A stretch of 64,000 nucleotides of DNA from Treponema porcinum (GTDB lineage Bacteria > Spirochaetota > Spirochaetia > Treponematales > Treponemataceae): the NCBI RefSeq assembly GCF_900167145.1, contig NZ_FUWG01000004.1, positions 65,490 through 129,489 of the forward strand. The letters are read 5' to 3'. The notes beneath the pieces were generated by a model, which did no database searches, had not been told where the DNA came from, and saw only the letters and a list, made by a program, of their open reading frames with translations. This document shows, piece after piece, positions 25,235 to 34,907 of this stretch. The translations under genes were made by a program, and so were the position numbers. Each line of letters starts with the position of its first letter. Within the stretch, counting starts at the first letter, position 1.

Positions 25235-26611
25235 TTACGATGCGTCCGTTTTTTTCTCAAGCGGACGCAATGCTTTTTTAAACTGAACGGCAAAAAGAAT
25301 TGCAGTAAACGTTACTGCAATCAAATCTGCTACAGGTTCTGCAAGATATACGCCGGAAGTCCTGTCTGCCGTAAAAAGCGGAACAATAAAAATAAGCGGA
25401 ATGAGAAGAACAAATTTTCTTACGACGGCAACAATAATTGAACATTTTGTATTTCCGATGGAAACAAACGTCATCTGGCAGGCAACCTGAACTCCCATAA
25501 GAACAAGAGCCGCACCGTACAGCCGGAGCGCCTTTGCCGTAAAGTCAACAAGTTCAGCATCAGAAGTAAAAATAAAGGCGAACGACTGCGGCCGCGCCAT
25601 AAGCACAATCCATAAAACAAAAGAAAATAATACACAAGAAGCAAGAAGCAGACTGAATGTTTTTCTTACGCGCGGCGCATTTCCGGCTCCGTAATTGTAG
25701 CTTGAGACAGGCTGTGCACCCTGACCTATTCCTTGAAGCGGAAGCAAGGCAAACTGCATTACGCTTGTCAAAATCGTCATAGCACCAACGGCAATGTCAC
25801 CGCCATATTTTAATAGGGAAGAATTAAAACATACAGAAAGAACGCTTTCACTTGCCTGCATTATGAACGTTGCCGAACCAAGCGCAAGGCACGGAAAAAC
25901 AAGACTTGTTTTTATAGAAAGATTTTTTAAGCACAGGCGAAGAACGCTCTTTTTTCCGCATAAAAAAAAGATTACCCACGCGCATGAAACTGCCTGCGAA
26001 ATAACAGTTGCAAGAGCCGCGCCTTTTACGCCCATTCCGAATTTAAAAATGAACACCGGGTCAAGAACTGTATTTATAAGCGCCCCGATAAGCACCGTCA
26101 TCATACCAGTTTTTGCCTTGCCTTGCGCGGTGATAAACGCATTCATTCCAAGCGTAAGCTGTACAAAAACAGTTCCGGCGGCATAGATATTCATATAATC
26201 AGTTGCAAATCCGATTGTGTTCCGGCTTGCACCGAACGCAGAAAGAAACGAACGGTTAAAGCACAGAAGAACGGCTGTAAGAACAGCAGAAATGACAATC
26301 TGAACGGAAAAACAGCCGCCGAGAATACGCTCCGCAGACTCATAATCGCCTTTTCCCATACTGATTGACGCACTCGGAGCACCGCCTGAACTTACAAGAG
26401 AGGCAAACGCCGTAACAATCATAATGACCGGCATACACACGCCGACTCCTGTAAGCGCAAGGCTTCCGCTTCCGGGTATATGACCGATGTAAATGCGGTC
26501 GACAATGTTATAAAGCATATTCACCAGCTGCGCCACCACAGCTGGAACTGCCAGCGTAAAAAGCAGTTTTCCAACAGGCTCCGTTCCCAGAAATGTCTTT
26601 TCATTTGTCAT
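25235..26611 (-). CDS. MATE-family multidrug/Na+ antiporter (first copy)
   Basis: 12-helix exporter of the NorM/DinF type, 458 residues. Two MATE repeats are visible: FTLAVPAVVAQLVNMLYNIVDRIYIGHIPGSG at the N-terminus and PLQGIGQGAQPVSSYNYGAGNAPR at about residue 285. The start MTNEKTFLG at 26611 is preferred over an upstream ATG at 26668. Upstream is a very A/T-rich stretch (26641-26665) of TATACTATA-type words that could be promoter and operator. Substrate unknown. It is only distantly similar to the second MATE at 55417. Confidence 0.9.
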   Translation of the reverse strand: MTNEKTFLGTEPVGKLLFTLAVPAVVAQLVNMLYNIVDRIYIGHIPGSGSLALTGVGVCMPVIMIVTAFASLVSSGGAPSASISMGKGDYESAERILGGCFSVQIVISAVLTAVLLCFNRSFLSAFGASRNTIGFATDYMNIYAAGTVFVQLTLGMNAFITAQGKAKTGMMTVLIGALINTVLDPVFIFKFGMGVKGAALATVISQAVSCAWVIFFLCGKKSVLRLCLKNLSIKTSLVFPCLALGSATFIMQASESVLSVCFNSSLLKYGGDIAVGAMTILTSVMQFALLPLQGIGQGAQPVSSYNYGAGNAPRVRKTFSLLLASCVLFSFVLWIVLMARPQSFAFIFTSDAELVDFTAKALRLYGAALVLMGVQVACQMTFVSIGNTKCSIIVAVVRKFVLLIPLIFIVPLFTADRTSGVYLAEPVADLIAVTFTAILFAVQFKKALRPLEKKTDAS

Positions 26612-26748
26612 ACAGTAAGTTTTCCGATAAATCAAGTTAAAAAATATACTATATACTATAGTACACAAATACTTTTTTGATAAGATTTATAGGAAAATTC
26701 TTCCACACAACTGTTCCGTTCACCAGCCAGTGTAAATTACAGGCAAAA

Positions 26749-27306
26749 CTATCCGTTCAGCCACCATTCGTACAGGCGTAAATCCCCGTTCAGTTCCGGG
26801 TGAAAGCTTACTGCCGTCTGATTTTTGTAGCGGGCGGCGACGATGTTTCCGCGTACCTGCGCAAGAATTTCTACACCACTTTCAACGCTTTCTATATACG
26901 GCGCACGGATGAACGTCATAGGAATTTTTCCGAGTTGCCCGAACTGCTCTTCGGTGTAAAAACTTCCAAGCTGGCGGCCATACGCATTGCGCCTTACGCA
27001 AACCGGCATTGTAGCAAAGTGAACGCGGCAGTCGTTTTCAATGCGCTCTGCAAGAAGGATAAGCCCTGCGCACGTGGCAAGAACTTTTGTTCCGCCTTCA
27101 ATGCGTTCTTTCAAAAGGTCAAACATATCAAGTTCACGAAGCAGTTTTCCCTGTACGGTGCTTTCTCCGCCGGGAAGAATAAGCGCATCAAAGGATTTTT
27201 CTACATCTGACTTTTTGCGAAGTTCCAGGCAGGAAATACCTTGTTCCGAAAGAATTTTTTCGTGCTCGGCGAATGCGCCCTGTACTGCAAGAACGGCCGC
27301 CGTCAT
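26749..27306 (-). CDS. pdxT: Pyridoxal 5'-phosphate synthase glutaminase subunit
   Basis: Class I glutaminase that feeds ammonia to PdxS. 185 residues: VLAVQGAFAEHEKIL, LILPGGESTVQGKLL, catalytic Cys in LATCAGLILLA (about 80), and the His-Glu pair in AVSFHPELNGD near the C-terminus. The start codon immediately follows the pdxS stop (TAAATG), so the two are translationally coupled and made in matching amounts. Confidence 0.95.
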   Translation of the reverse strand: MTAAVLAVQGAFAEHEKILSEQGISCLELRKKSDVEKSFDALILPGGESTVQGKLLRELDMFDLLKERIEGGTKVLATCAGLILLAERIENDCRVHFATMPVCVRRNAYGRQLGSFYTEEQFGQLGKIPMTFIRAPYIESVESGVEILAQVRGNIVAARYKNQTAVSFHPELNGDLRLYEWWLNG

Positions 27307-28185
27307 TTACTTGCCCCGCTCTGCCATCAGAACTGCAATTTCATTTTCATTAATTCCGACCATCGCTTCTCCCAAATCTTCGGAAAGTTCTGCAATCAGC
27401 TTTGCATCCTTGAAATTCGTTACGGCTTTTACGATTGCCGCCGCACGTTTTTCCGGATTTCCTGACTTGAAAATTCCAGAACCTACGAATACGCCTTCCG
27501 CGCCAAGCTGCATCATAAGGGCGGCGTCTGCCGGAGTTGCAACACCGCCGGCAGCAAAATTTACCACAGGAAGACGCTTGTTTTCATGTACATACTGCAC
27601 AAGCTCAAAAGGAACCTGAAGCTGCTTTGCCGCCTCAAAAAGTTCGTCCTCACGCATAGAAACAATCCGCGCAATCTCTGAATTCATCTTGCGCATATGG
27701 CGCACTGCCTGAACGATGTCACCTGTTCCCGGTTCACCCTTTGTCCTTATCATTGAAGCACCCTCGCTTATTCTGCGGAGAGCTTCGCCCAAATCTTTTG
27801 CACCGCATACAAACGGCACTTTGAAATCGTGCTTGTTGATGTGATATACGTCGTCCGCTGGTGAAAGAACTTCGCTTTCGTCGATGTAGTCTATTTCTAT
27901 TGCCTCAAGAATCTGCGCCTCAGCAAAATGTCCTATCCTGCACTTTGCCATTACAGGAATTGAAACGGCATTTTGAATTCCCTTAATCATCTTCGGGTCG
28001 CTCATACGCGAAACGCCGCCTGCCGCGCGGATGTCTGCCGGAATACGCTCAAGCGCCATTACCGCACACGCACCTGCCGCTTCCGCGATTTTTGCCTGCT
28101 CCGGAGTCGTTACGTCCATAATTACGCCGCCCTTGAGCATCTGCGCAAGATTTTTGTTCAGTTCATATTGTTTTGTCTGTTCCAT
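27307..28185 (-). CDS. pdxS: Pyridoxal 5'-phosphate synthase, PdxS subunit
   Basis: Builds PLP (vitamin B6) from ribose 5-phosphate, glyceraldehyde 3-phosphate and ammonia (DXP-independent route). 292-residue TIM barrel with [37 protein letters not shown], the active-site Lys in [15 protein letters not shown], and [17 protein letters not shown]. Very highly conserved, so the assignment is secure. GGAGG precedes the ATG. A 12-bp inverted repeat at 28238-28288 flanks the promoter region. PLP supply suits this window, which encodes GlyA and MetY. Confidence 0.97.
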   Translation of the reverse strand: MEQTKQYELNKNLAQMLKGGVIMDVTTPEQAKIAEAAGACAVMALERIPADIRAAGGVSRMSDPKMIKGIQNAVSIPVMAKCRIGHFAEAQILEAIEIDYIDESEVLSPADDVYHINKHDFKVPFVCGAKDLGEALRRISEGASMIRTKGEPGTGDIVQAVRHMRKMNSEIARIVSMREDELFEAAKQLQVPFELVQYVHENKRLPVVNFAAGGVATPADAALMMQLGAEGVFVGSGIFKSGNPEKRAAAIVKAVTNFKDAKLIAELSEDLGEAMVGINENEIAVLMAERGK

Positions 28186-28237
28186 AATTGCATTGACCTC
28201 CGTCTGTTCTGCTTTTGATATGAAGAAGATATAAAAA

Positions 28238-28288
28238 ATCTGATATTATATAAATATTCAGTTTTAATAAATTTAAATAATATCAGAT
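28238..28288 (-). promoter_or_regulatory. Palindromic operator-like site at the pdxST promoter
   Basis: ATCTGATATTAT (28238-28249) is repeated inverted as ATAATATCAGAT (28277-28288), 12 of 12 bases, with a 27-nt A/T-rich spacer. On the minus strand the proximal arm overlaps TATAAT, the likely -10 box, while no good -35 is present. This fits regulation by a dimeric protein bound to both arms. Confidence 0.6.
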
Positions 28289-28313
28289 ATATTTTTTGAA
28301 AAAATCGAACACT

Positions 28314-30440
28314 TTACGGCTGCACTTCACGTCTGGAAACAGCCTTATACGCTTCCTCGTAGAACTGTTCCTGGGAAGAGCAGCGTTTTTCTTCGTCGCA
28401 GACTGTGCGGCGCACATAATTTTTTTCTGACGTAAGTTCCCTGCCCTTTACGTTGTCTGACATTACGGTTGAAAAGATATGCACAAGCCTTTTCTTTATG
28501 TCGTCATCAAAAACAGGAACGGCAACTTCAACGCGCCGCTCGGTGTTGCGCGTCATAAAATCTGCAGAACCTATAAAAATGCGGCACTCCTTGTTTACAC
28601 CGGCAGAACCATCCTGAGCGGACGGATTTCCGAAAATGTAAATTCTTGAATGTTCAAGAAAACGCCCGACTATGCTCACGATTTTTATATTGTCCGTAAG
28701 TCCGCGTATTCCCGGAACAAGACAGCAGATTCCGCGCACGCACAGCTCAATTCTGACGCCAGCGCAGCTTGCCTCGACAATCTTGTCGATAATCACTTTG
28801 TCGGTGAGCGAATTGATTTTTATTCCGATATACGCACTTTTCCGTGTTTCCAGAGTTTTTGCAAGCGCAATCTGTTCGTCTATCATCTGAAGTATGCGGT
28901 TCTGAAGACAGTTCGGCGCAACAAGAAGGCAGTCCGTTTCATCAACAGTTTCGCCAAGCAAAAGCGACTTGAACACGGCGGCGGCATCAGTTCCAATCCG
29001 CGAATCGGCGGTAATGAGCGACAAGTCTGTGTACAGAAGCGACGTTTTTTCGTTGTAGTTTCCTGTTCCAATCTGAGTGATGTAGGAAAGTCCGTTTTCC
29101 GTGTGGCACGTAATCAGGCACAGTTTGGAATGGACTTTGTAATCGCCCAGACCGTAGATAATCCGGCATCCTGCTTCCTCAAGCCTTCGCGACATTTCAA
29201 TATTGTTTTCCTCGTCAAAACGCGCGCGAAGCTCCACAAGAACAACAACTTCCTTTCCGTTTTCCGCCGCCTCAATCAAAGAGTCGATTATCTTGCTTTT
29301 GTCGGCAACGCGGTAAAGTGTCATCTTTATGGAAACGACGCTTGAATCTTCCGCCGCTTCATGAAGAAGGTTCAGAAACGGCTTAATGCTTTCAAAGGGA
29401 TACGAAAGAAGGACATCCTTTTTCATAATCTGCGGAATAATGCTTTTGCGGACATCAATGGACGGCGATTTTTTTGGAATGCGCTTCCGGTAAAAAAGCT
29501 CTTTTTTACTGCGGATAAAATCGCGTATCTGGAACACAAACGAAAGGTCAAGCGGAGTTCCTGCGTTTATGATATGCGAGCCGTCAATTCCGAGAATACC
29601 AGAAAGTTCCTTTTTTGCAGACTCGTTTATCTGCCGGCTAAGTTCAAGGCGGACAGGGCTCATACGCTTTCTCTGCTTGATAAGGTGTTCCATAAAATTG
29701 CGGTAGTCCAAATCTTCATCGTAAACTTCGGTCGGCTCGATGTCTGCGTTCCGGGTAATGCGGATGACTGATTTTTCGCGCACTGCATAATTTGAAAAAA
29801 GCTTCGTCACACAATGAAGGATAAGCTCTTCGCACAGCATAAACGTTCCCGGCCGGGACGGAATTTCTATAAGCCGCTTGAAAATCTGATTGGAACACTG
29901 CACAATTCCCATCCTGTTCTTGCCGTTTCTGTTTGAAAGCAGGACGACCGCATACAGCTCTCCGTTCTGAAGAAAAGGAAACGGCTGCTGTTTTCCGATA
30001 ATCATCGGGCTTAAAAAAGGCGCAATGTTCTTGTCAAAATACGCCTCAAGGATTTTCCCCTCATCATCAGAAAGCGTATTGAAATTGATAAGGCTCACGC
30101 CGTGTTCCGCAAGCTCGTCCATAAGCTGCGTGTAGATTGCAGTTTTCTTTTTTTCAAGTGACTTAACGGTATCAAGAATTGCGCTCACCTGATCCCGCGC
30201 GGTCATATTCGTCTTGTTGTCGCGGATTGTTTCGCCGGAAAGCATCTGAACCATAAGAGTTCCCACGCGAACCATAAAAAATTCGTCAAGATTAGACTGA
30301 TAAATCGATGCAAAAGTAAGCCGCTCCGCAAGCGGTACGTCAGTATTTCCGGCTTCATCAAGAACGCGCTCGTTGAACAAAAGCCAGGACAATTCCCTGT
30401 TCTGATAGCAGCCTGTCTGTGCCGGTGAAGTGCCGTCCAT
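28314..30440 (-). CDS. ppk1: Polyphosphate kinase 1
   Basis: Reversible synthesis of inorganic polyphosphate from ATP. About 708 residues in the standard four-domain layout: N-terminal NRELSWLLFNERVLDEAGN and IYQSNLDEFFMVRVG, then the PLD-like C-terminal domains with the autophosphorylated His in YKVHSKLCLIT (about 430) and second active-site His in FLEHSRIYIFG (about 585). The start MDGTSPAQ at 30440 has GGGGAT upstream; an extension to 30518 would run nearly to the upstream gene and lacks a ribosome site. It is 96 bp downstream of the phytase-like lipoprotein on the same strand. Confidence 0.96.
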   Translation of the reverse strand: MDGTSPAQTGCYQNRELSWLLFNERVLDEAGNTDVPLAERLTFASIYQSNLDEFFMVRVGTLMVQMLSGETIRDNKTNMTARDQVSAILDTVKSLEKKKTAIYTQLMDELAEHGVSLINFNTLSDDEGKILEAYFDKNIAPFLSPMIIGKQQPFPFLQNGELYAVVLLSNRNGKNRMGIVQCSNQIFKRLIEIPSRPGTFMLCEELILHCVTKLFSNYAVREKSVIRITRNADIEPTEVYDEDLDYRNFMEHLIKQRKRMSPVRLELSRQINESAKKELSGILGIDGSHIINAGTPLDLSFVFQIRDFIRSKKELFYRKRIPKKSPSIDVRKSIIPQIMKKDVLLSYPFESIKPFLNLLHEAAEDSSVVSIKMTLYRVADKSKIIDSLIEAAENGKEVVVLVELRARFDEENNIEMSRRLEEAGCRIIYGLGDYKVHSKLCLITCHTENGLSYITQIGTGNYNEKTSLLYTDLSLITADSRIGTDAAAVFKSLLLGETVDETDCLLVAPNCLQNRILQMIDEQIALAKTLETRKSAYIGIKINSLTDKVIIDKIVEASCAGVRIELCVRGICCLVPGIRGLTDNIKIVSIVGRFLEHSRIYIFGNPSAQDGSAGVNKECRIFIGSADFMTRNTERRVEVAVPVFDDDIKKRLVHIFSTVMSDNVKGRELTSEKNYVRRTVCDEEKRCSSQEQFYEEAYKAVSRREVQP

Positions 30441-30536
30441 AATATCCCCTGAAAATGAAATTACCGGGCAGACTCGGAAGATGCCTTCTTTTCTGCCCGG
30501 ATGTATTAACCGATTCAAATGTTACTCAGTGCTTCC

Positions 30537-31838
30537 CTAGTAAAGCGGATGTTCAAGCGTTATGACGTACACAACGTCATCGTCAATTCTGTCTGTTCCC
30601 GGAAGAATTTTCTGAACAAGCTTGTTGTCCTTAACGTTTATCGCAAAGTCATTGTCGTTTGCAACGGCGATTGAATTGCGTCCCGTAATCCACAGTCCTT
30701 CAAGCTTGTCGTGCGGATATTTGTTCGGAAGGTATGACGTCAGGTCAACAAGAAGTTTTTTTGAAACAGTCTTTATTCCTGCCTTGGAAAGTTCTTCTGC
30801 CGAACACTGCTCAAGCGTTTTTCCGTTCACAACCATTCCGTCCGGAGACTGCACGTCATCGCCAGTAACGTCCGTTGCACCGCTTATGTCAATTTTGAAA
30901 AGATATTTATGCGTTTCCTTTTCGCCTGAAAAATTGCCGTCGCGCTCAATAACAACGAACTCCGTATTTGAAAGAGCAACAATTCCGCAGGTGGAATCTG
31001 TTTCCTTGTTCTGAAGATAGACAAACTGCTTTGTAGCGCCGCTAGCAATGTCAAACGTAACTATACGGATAAGGCGCTTGTTTGTGATTTCTTTTTTTGA
31101 AGGATTGTACAGCGTTGACTGCATAAGTCCAACAAGTGTTTTTCCATCCGGCGTAAGCGCAAGTCCTTCCATTCCGCGGTTTGCCCGGCGGCGCGCAAGA
31201 ACAGCAGGAAGATGGCGGTTTCCTGTTGTCATTCCGTACGGACTTATGCGCTCAATTTCCGTTCCGTCAGCAGCAAAATGAACGATATGCGGACCGTATT
31301 CGTCTGAAATCCAGAATGTTCCGTCCTTTGCCGCAGCAATTCCCTCGCTGTCAAGACCGTAATCATCCGTGCCTAAAATCTTTCCGTCAAGTGTGTAGGC
31401 AATTTCGCCTGTTGCGCCACGGTCCTTAGGATTTGGAAGACCTGTAATCGGCTTTCCGTCAGGAGATTTCAAAATGATTTCCTTTACAAGTGAAACAGTG
31501 CCGTTCTTTTCCATTCTAAAAAGCCCGATTCTTGGCGAATATTCAGGAACAGGGAAGAGTTTGCCTTTTCCGCTTGCGCCCTCATAGTCGATGTTCGGAC
31601 CGCGGTCTGTTATAAGGTAGAAAAGCGAAGAATCCGCTGGGTGCGCACAGCCGTCCGAGCCGTAGCCTCCGTTCTGAATTTCAACACCGTCCGCCGTTTT
31701 TAAAAGCACGCGGTAAGGAACAGCAGCACCGTTCTTTGAAACAGAAGCGTAGCCGTCCGCAGATGTTTTTACTCCGGTGGATGCGCATGAAGCAAGCACA
31801 AGAGCCGCCGCCGCAATACACAATGATTGTTTTTTCAT
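30537..31838 (-). CDS. Phytase-like-domain lipoprotein (esterase-like, beta-propeller)
   Basis: 433 residues with lipobox VLASC (Cys 18). The mature protein matches the pattern of esterase-like/phytase-like propeller proteins: FYLITDRGPNIDYEG, GLDSEGIAAAKDGTFWISDEYGPHIVHFAADG, NRGMEGLALTPDGKTLVG and LEGLWITGRNSIAVANDNDF. Members of the family are often near phosphatases, and a phosphoester or metal-phytate substrate is plausible, but activity is not established. It precedes ppk1 and shares an upstream 12-mer with the alkaline phosphatase gene. GAGGT five bases before ATG. Confidence 0.8.
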   Translation of the reverse strand: MKKQSLCIAAAALVLASCASTGVKTSADGYASVSKNGAAVPYRVLLKTADGVEIQNGGYGSDGCAHPADSSLFYLITDRGPNIDYEGASGKGKLFPVPEYSPRIGLFRMEKNGTVSLVKEIILKSPDGKPITGLPNPKDRGATGEIAYTLDGKILGTDDYGLDSEGIAAAKDGTFWISDEYGPHIVHFAADGTEIERISPYGMTTGNRHLPAVLARRRANRGMEGLALTPDGKTLVGLMQSTLYNPSKKEITNKRLIRIVTFDIASGATKQFVYLQNKETDSTCGIVALSNTEFVVIERDGNFSGEKETHKYLFKIDISGATDVTGDDVQSPDGMVVNGKTLEQCSAEELSKAGIKTVSKKLLVDLTSYLPNKYPHDKLEGLWITGRNSIAVANDNDFAINVKDNKLVQKILPGTDRIDDDVVYVITLEHPLY

Positions 31839-31872
31839 AAAGTACCTCTTCTGGAAGGTATAGTACCGCGCG

Positions 31873-31902
31873 TATGTTAGATTTTGTTGAAAACTTTGTA
31901 AA
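31873..31902 (-). promoter_or_regulatory. Candidate phosphate-regulon operator upstream of the phytase-like gene
   Basis: On the plus strand, TGTTAG, TGTTGA and TGTAAA begin at 31875, 31885 and 31897, about one helical turn apart. In gene orientation they read TTTACA, TCAACA, CTAACA, like Gram-positive PhoP boxes. TATGTTAGATTT (31873-31884) recurs exactly upstream of the alkaline phosphatase gene. Confidence 0.45.
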
Positions 31903-31973
31903 GATTTTGAAAAGAAGCGGATAAAACTGATTTTTTTACCTGATTTTTTTCATGCCAGATTTTTCTGGCTTTC

Positions 31974-33152
31974 CTACTTTTTCCGTCCTGCAAGAATTAC
32001 CCCAGACATCAAGGCGGTAAAAGGCGCGGTCGAGGCAAGGCCAAAACTTCCTGCGATTGTGTTTATAATTTCGGATGCAACTTGATTGTTGTTCAGTATG
32101 TTGTAAAGCGGCGTTCCCTGCGCCATAAACGCCATTAAAAGGGAGATGCAGCTTCCTGAGTACGCAAGGAGGAGAGTTGTCGTCATCGTTCCCATTGCGG
32201 CGCGCGCTACGGCAAGACCGGATTTTACTGCTTCAAGGCGCGAAATTGAAGGACACTTTTTTACGACTTCGTTTACGGCTGACGTTATGTCAACAGACAA
32301 GTCCATAATCGAACCGCTTGCGCCCACAAGAATTGAACTTGTAAAAATGCGCGTTAAATTCAGATATTCATACCCTGAATATAAAACGCTTTCTGAATAC
32401 GCCATCACCGCGCCGTGAATTTTAAAAGTCTTCGTGCAGATAACGGCAAGAACAGCCGCAAATCCTATTCCCAAAAGCGCACCTGATACAGAAGACAAAA
32501 GCCTCCTGTCAAATCCGTACACAAGCGAAAGGATAATCACTGTAAGAAGAACAGTAACGGCACAGCCGCACAAAAGCGGATCATAGCCTTTTAGGTACAT
32601 CGGAACAAGAACTTTCCAAAGCGTCAGGACAGTGATGACAAACGAAAGCACGGAGCGGACTCCTGTTCCACCTGCAAACGCAATCAGAAAAACGGCAAAT
32701 GCAATGGCAAGAATAAGTTCACCTTTGAGCCTGTAGTAGTCAATCAGATTGACAGAAAGGAATTCAATTTTCCCTTCACTTCCGCCAATTTCGTCTTCGC
32801 TTCCTTCGCCCAGTTCAGCTTCCTGCCAGTGAACAACAACCTGCGCCTTGTCTCCAGGAACAAAAAACTTGTCCTGCGAAAGAGAGCCTGTAAGCATGTT
32901 CCACCCTTGAGCAGTCATTCCTTTAAATTTTCCGTTTAAAAAACGCACAGAGCAGACTTGCTGCCCGGTACGTATAAGACCGGTGTCTATAATACGGCTG
33001 TTATCAACCTCTTCTACAAGCGCCTTGCACTTTACGGCATCGCGGAACTGAAGCGCACCTTCAAATCCAGTAGGTAGGAGGAAAAGGAATGCCGCAAATA
33101 CAATCGACGCAATGACTGTAACACTCGTATTATTAAACTTCGGTCTGATCAT
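31974..33152 (-). CDS. YibE/F-family membrane protein
   Basis: 392 residues. A first membrane helix (about 12-30) is followed by an extracytoplasmic region (about 35-140) with beta-rich FLNGKFKGMTAQGWNML and an acidic loop. Then seven or so helices carry the YibE/F pattern, including TRIFTSSILVGASGSIMDLSVDITSAVNEV and GSFGLASTAPFTALMSG. The family is of unknown function, proposed to be transporters. It lies 37 bp downstream of the alkaline phosphatase gene and probably shares its transcript. Confidence 0.88.
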   Translation of the reverse strand: MIRPKFNNTSVTVIASIVFAAFLFLLPTGFEGALQFRDAVKCKALVEEVDNSRIIDTGLIRTGQQVCSVRFLNGKFKGMTAQGWNMLTGSLSQDKFFVPGDKAQVVVHWQEAELGEGSEDEIGGSEGKIEFLSVNLIDYYRLKGELILAIAFAVFLIAFAGGTGVRSVLSFVITVLTLWKVLVPMYLKGYDPLLCGCAVTVLLTVIILSLVYGFDRRLLSSVSGALLGIGFAAVLAVICTKTFKIHGAVMAYSESVLYSGYEYLNLTRIFTSSILVGASGSIMDLSVDITSAVNEVVKKCPSISRLEAVKSGLAVARAAMGTMTTTLLLAYSGSCISLLMAFMAQGTPLYNILNNNQVASEIINTIAGSFGLASTAPFTALMSGVILAGRKK

Positions 33153-33189
33153 TTTTTATTTTACCTTTCAGTTTTTTTTACCCTGCTTT

Positions 33190-34719
33190 TTAGTCCTGCT
33201 TTACGCTTGTAAGGGCTGCAAGTTTTTTGTAAATATCTGTATTGTCGTAGTAGCCTTCAAACTCATACTGACCTGCACCAAGAGCAAAAACTGGAACAGG
33301 AAGACCTGTATGTGAATATGAAGTAAATCCAATTCCGCTCTTATTGTTAAGAACATGAGTTATAGTTACAGTGAGCGGCTCATAAGTTCCATACAGTTCG
33401 TATTCCATCTGACCGCTTGTCTTTGTGCCAGACATAGTTTTGTTGTAAGCATCACGGATTCTTCCGTATTCGTATTCTGTAAGGACAAGTCCGCCGTTTT
33501 TGTCTTTTCCTGCGCTTCCTGGAACTTTAAGGCCGAAAAGTTCTGTAACGTCTTTCATTACATCGTCGAATGAAGTTTTGTTCTTTTTGTATGAAGCAAC
33601 ATAGTCGCTGTCAAACTTTGCGTAAGAAATTTTCTGTGCTTTAAGAGTGTTGAAGAAAAGATTGTAGTCTGTTCCTGCAAAACCGATTGTAAGACCGCCT
33701 GTTTCGTGGTCAGCAGTTACAAGGATTAAAGTTTCTTTCGGGTGCTTGTTGTAGAAATCAACTGCTTCTTTTACAGCTTCTGAAAGAGCAAGAGTATCTG
33801 CAATAGTTGAACGTGCATCGTTTGCATGGCATGCCCAGTCGATTTTTCCGCCTTCAACCATCATGAAAAATCCGTTTTTGTTATCAAGAACTTCAATTCC
33901 TTTTTTAACATAGTCGCGAAGGCTCCACTCACCATCAGCACGGTCGTTTTCATAGTTCATTGCATCTGCATCAGCAAGAGTCTCTGAAACTACAATCGCC
34001 TTGTCGCCGTTTTTAAGTGAAGAAGCTTCTTTCTGAGTAAAGCAGACTTTGTAACCGGCTTTCTGTGCAAGGCTGTAGATTGATTCCTTGTCGCCTTTTT
34101 TATCTTCCGGCTCCATAAGCGCGCCGCCAGCAAAATAGTCAAAGTTACTTGCAACAAGTTCAAGTCCAATCGGATAATTGCTCTTGCGGCTTGCCTGATG
34201 TGCATAAGTTGCAGCCGGTGTTGCATGGTTCAAGTTGACTGTAGAAAGAACACCGATTTTCCACTTTTTCTGGTCGCGAAGCTGTTCTGCAATTGTGCGG
34301 TACTTTATTTTTTTTGAAATGTCAACATTGATAGATGATGAATGTGTTTTCTTTCCTGTAAAAATTGAAGTTGCGGTAGAAGCAGAATCTGGTGCAAATG
34401 AAGTTGCATCATAAGTCTGTGCGCTTCCTGCAACAGGGAATTTCATAAAACTCAAAAGTCCGCCGACAGGAGAATCAGACGGATTTGACGAGTTTTTTAC
34501 TTCATCTACAATTCCTGCTGCATCTTTTCCGATAAAGTATGCTGAACTCTGAATCTGCGGATAGCTCATTCCGTCGCCAATAAACACAAATACGTATTTT
34601 GGCGTTCCCTTTCCAGTCGGAGTTCCCGCAATTTCCTGTGCGAACGCGCCCGCTGCCACAAGCGATGCAAGCGCAATTCCCGCTGCCTTTTTACAGATAC
34701 CTTTTACTGTTCTGTTCAT
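33190..34719 (-). CDS. phoA: Alkaline phosphatase (exported)
   Basis: 509 residues. The signal peptide ends at AAGAFAQ. The metal and nucleophile motifs are visible: VFIGDGMSYPQIQSSAYF at the N-terminus (Asp ligand), nucleophile Ser in PDSASTATSIFTGKKTH, VEGGKIDWACHANDA, and LILVTADHETGGLTIG with Asp/His ligands. A periplasmic phosphomonoesterase releasing phosphate is expected. GGAGG precedes ATG. Upstream has three TGTTA(A/G) words, one of them within a 12-mer shared with the phytase-like gene. With ppk1 and the phytase-like lipoprotein it forms a phosphate-acquisition/storage neighbourhood. Confidence 0.93.
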   Translation of the reverse strand: MNRTVKGICKKAAGIALASLVAAGAFAQEIAGTPTGKGTPKYVFVFIGDGMSYPQIQSSAYFIGKDAAGIVDEVKNSSNPSDSPVGGLLSFMKFPVAGSAQTYDATSFAPDSASTATSIFTGKKTHSSSINVDISKKIKYRTIAEQLRDQKKWKIGVLSTVNLNHATPAATYAHQASRKSNYPIGLELVASNFDYFAGGALMEPEDKKGDKESIYSLAQKAGYKVCFTQKEASSLKNGDKAIVVSETLADADAMNYENDRADGEWSLRDYVKKGIEVLDNKNGFFMMVEGGKIDWACHANDARSTIADTLALSEAVKEAVDFYNKHPKETLILVTADHETGGLTIGFAGTDYNLFFNTLKAQKISYAKFDSDYVASYKKNKTSFDDVMKDVTELFGLKVPGSAGKDKNGGLVLTEYEYGRIRDAYNKTMSGTKTSGQMEYELYGTYEPLTVTITHVLNNKSGIGFTSYSHTGLPVPVFALGAGQYEFEGYYDNTDIYKKLAALTSVKQD

Positions 34720-34774
34720 ATAGCCTCCATAAAAGTGAATGCAAATAAATGCAACCTTGTTTTTTATGGAAGAA

Positions 34775-34816
34775 TGTTAGAAGAATTATGTTAGATTTCT
34801 TCGATAGAAATGTTAA
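34775..34816 (-). promoter_or_regulatory. Candidate phosphate-regulon operator upstream of phoA
   Basis: TGTTAG at 34775, TGTTAG at 34789 and TGTTAA at 34811 (plus strand). The 12-mer TATGTTAGATTT at 34787-34798 is identical to that at 31873-31884. Spacing (14 and 22) is less regular than at the other site. Confidence 0.4.
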
Positions 34817-34907
34817 AAAAAAGTAAGAAAACGTAAAAAAATGGCAGACGACATTCCGCCTGCCGTATTTGTCTTTGAAAATTAGAGTGAACAGGGAAAA
34901 TACAGGA

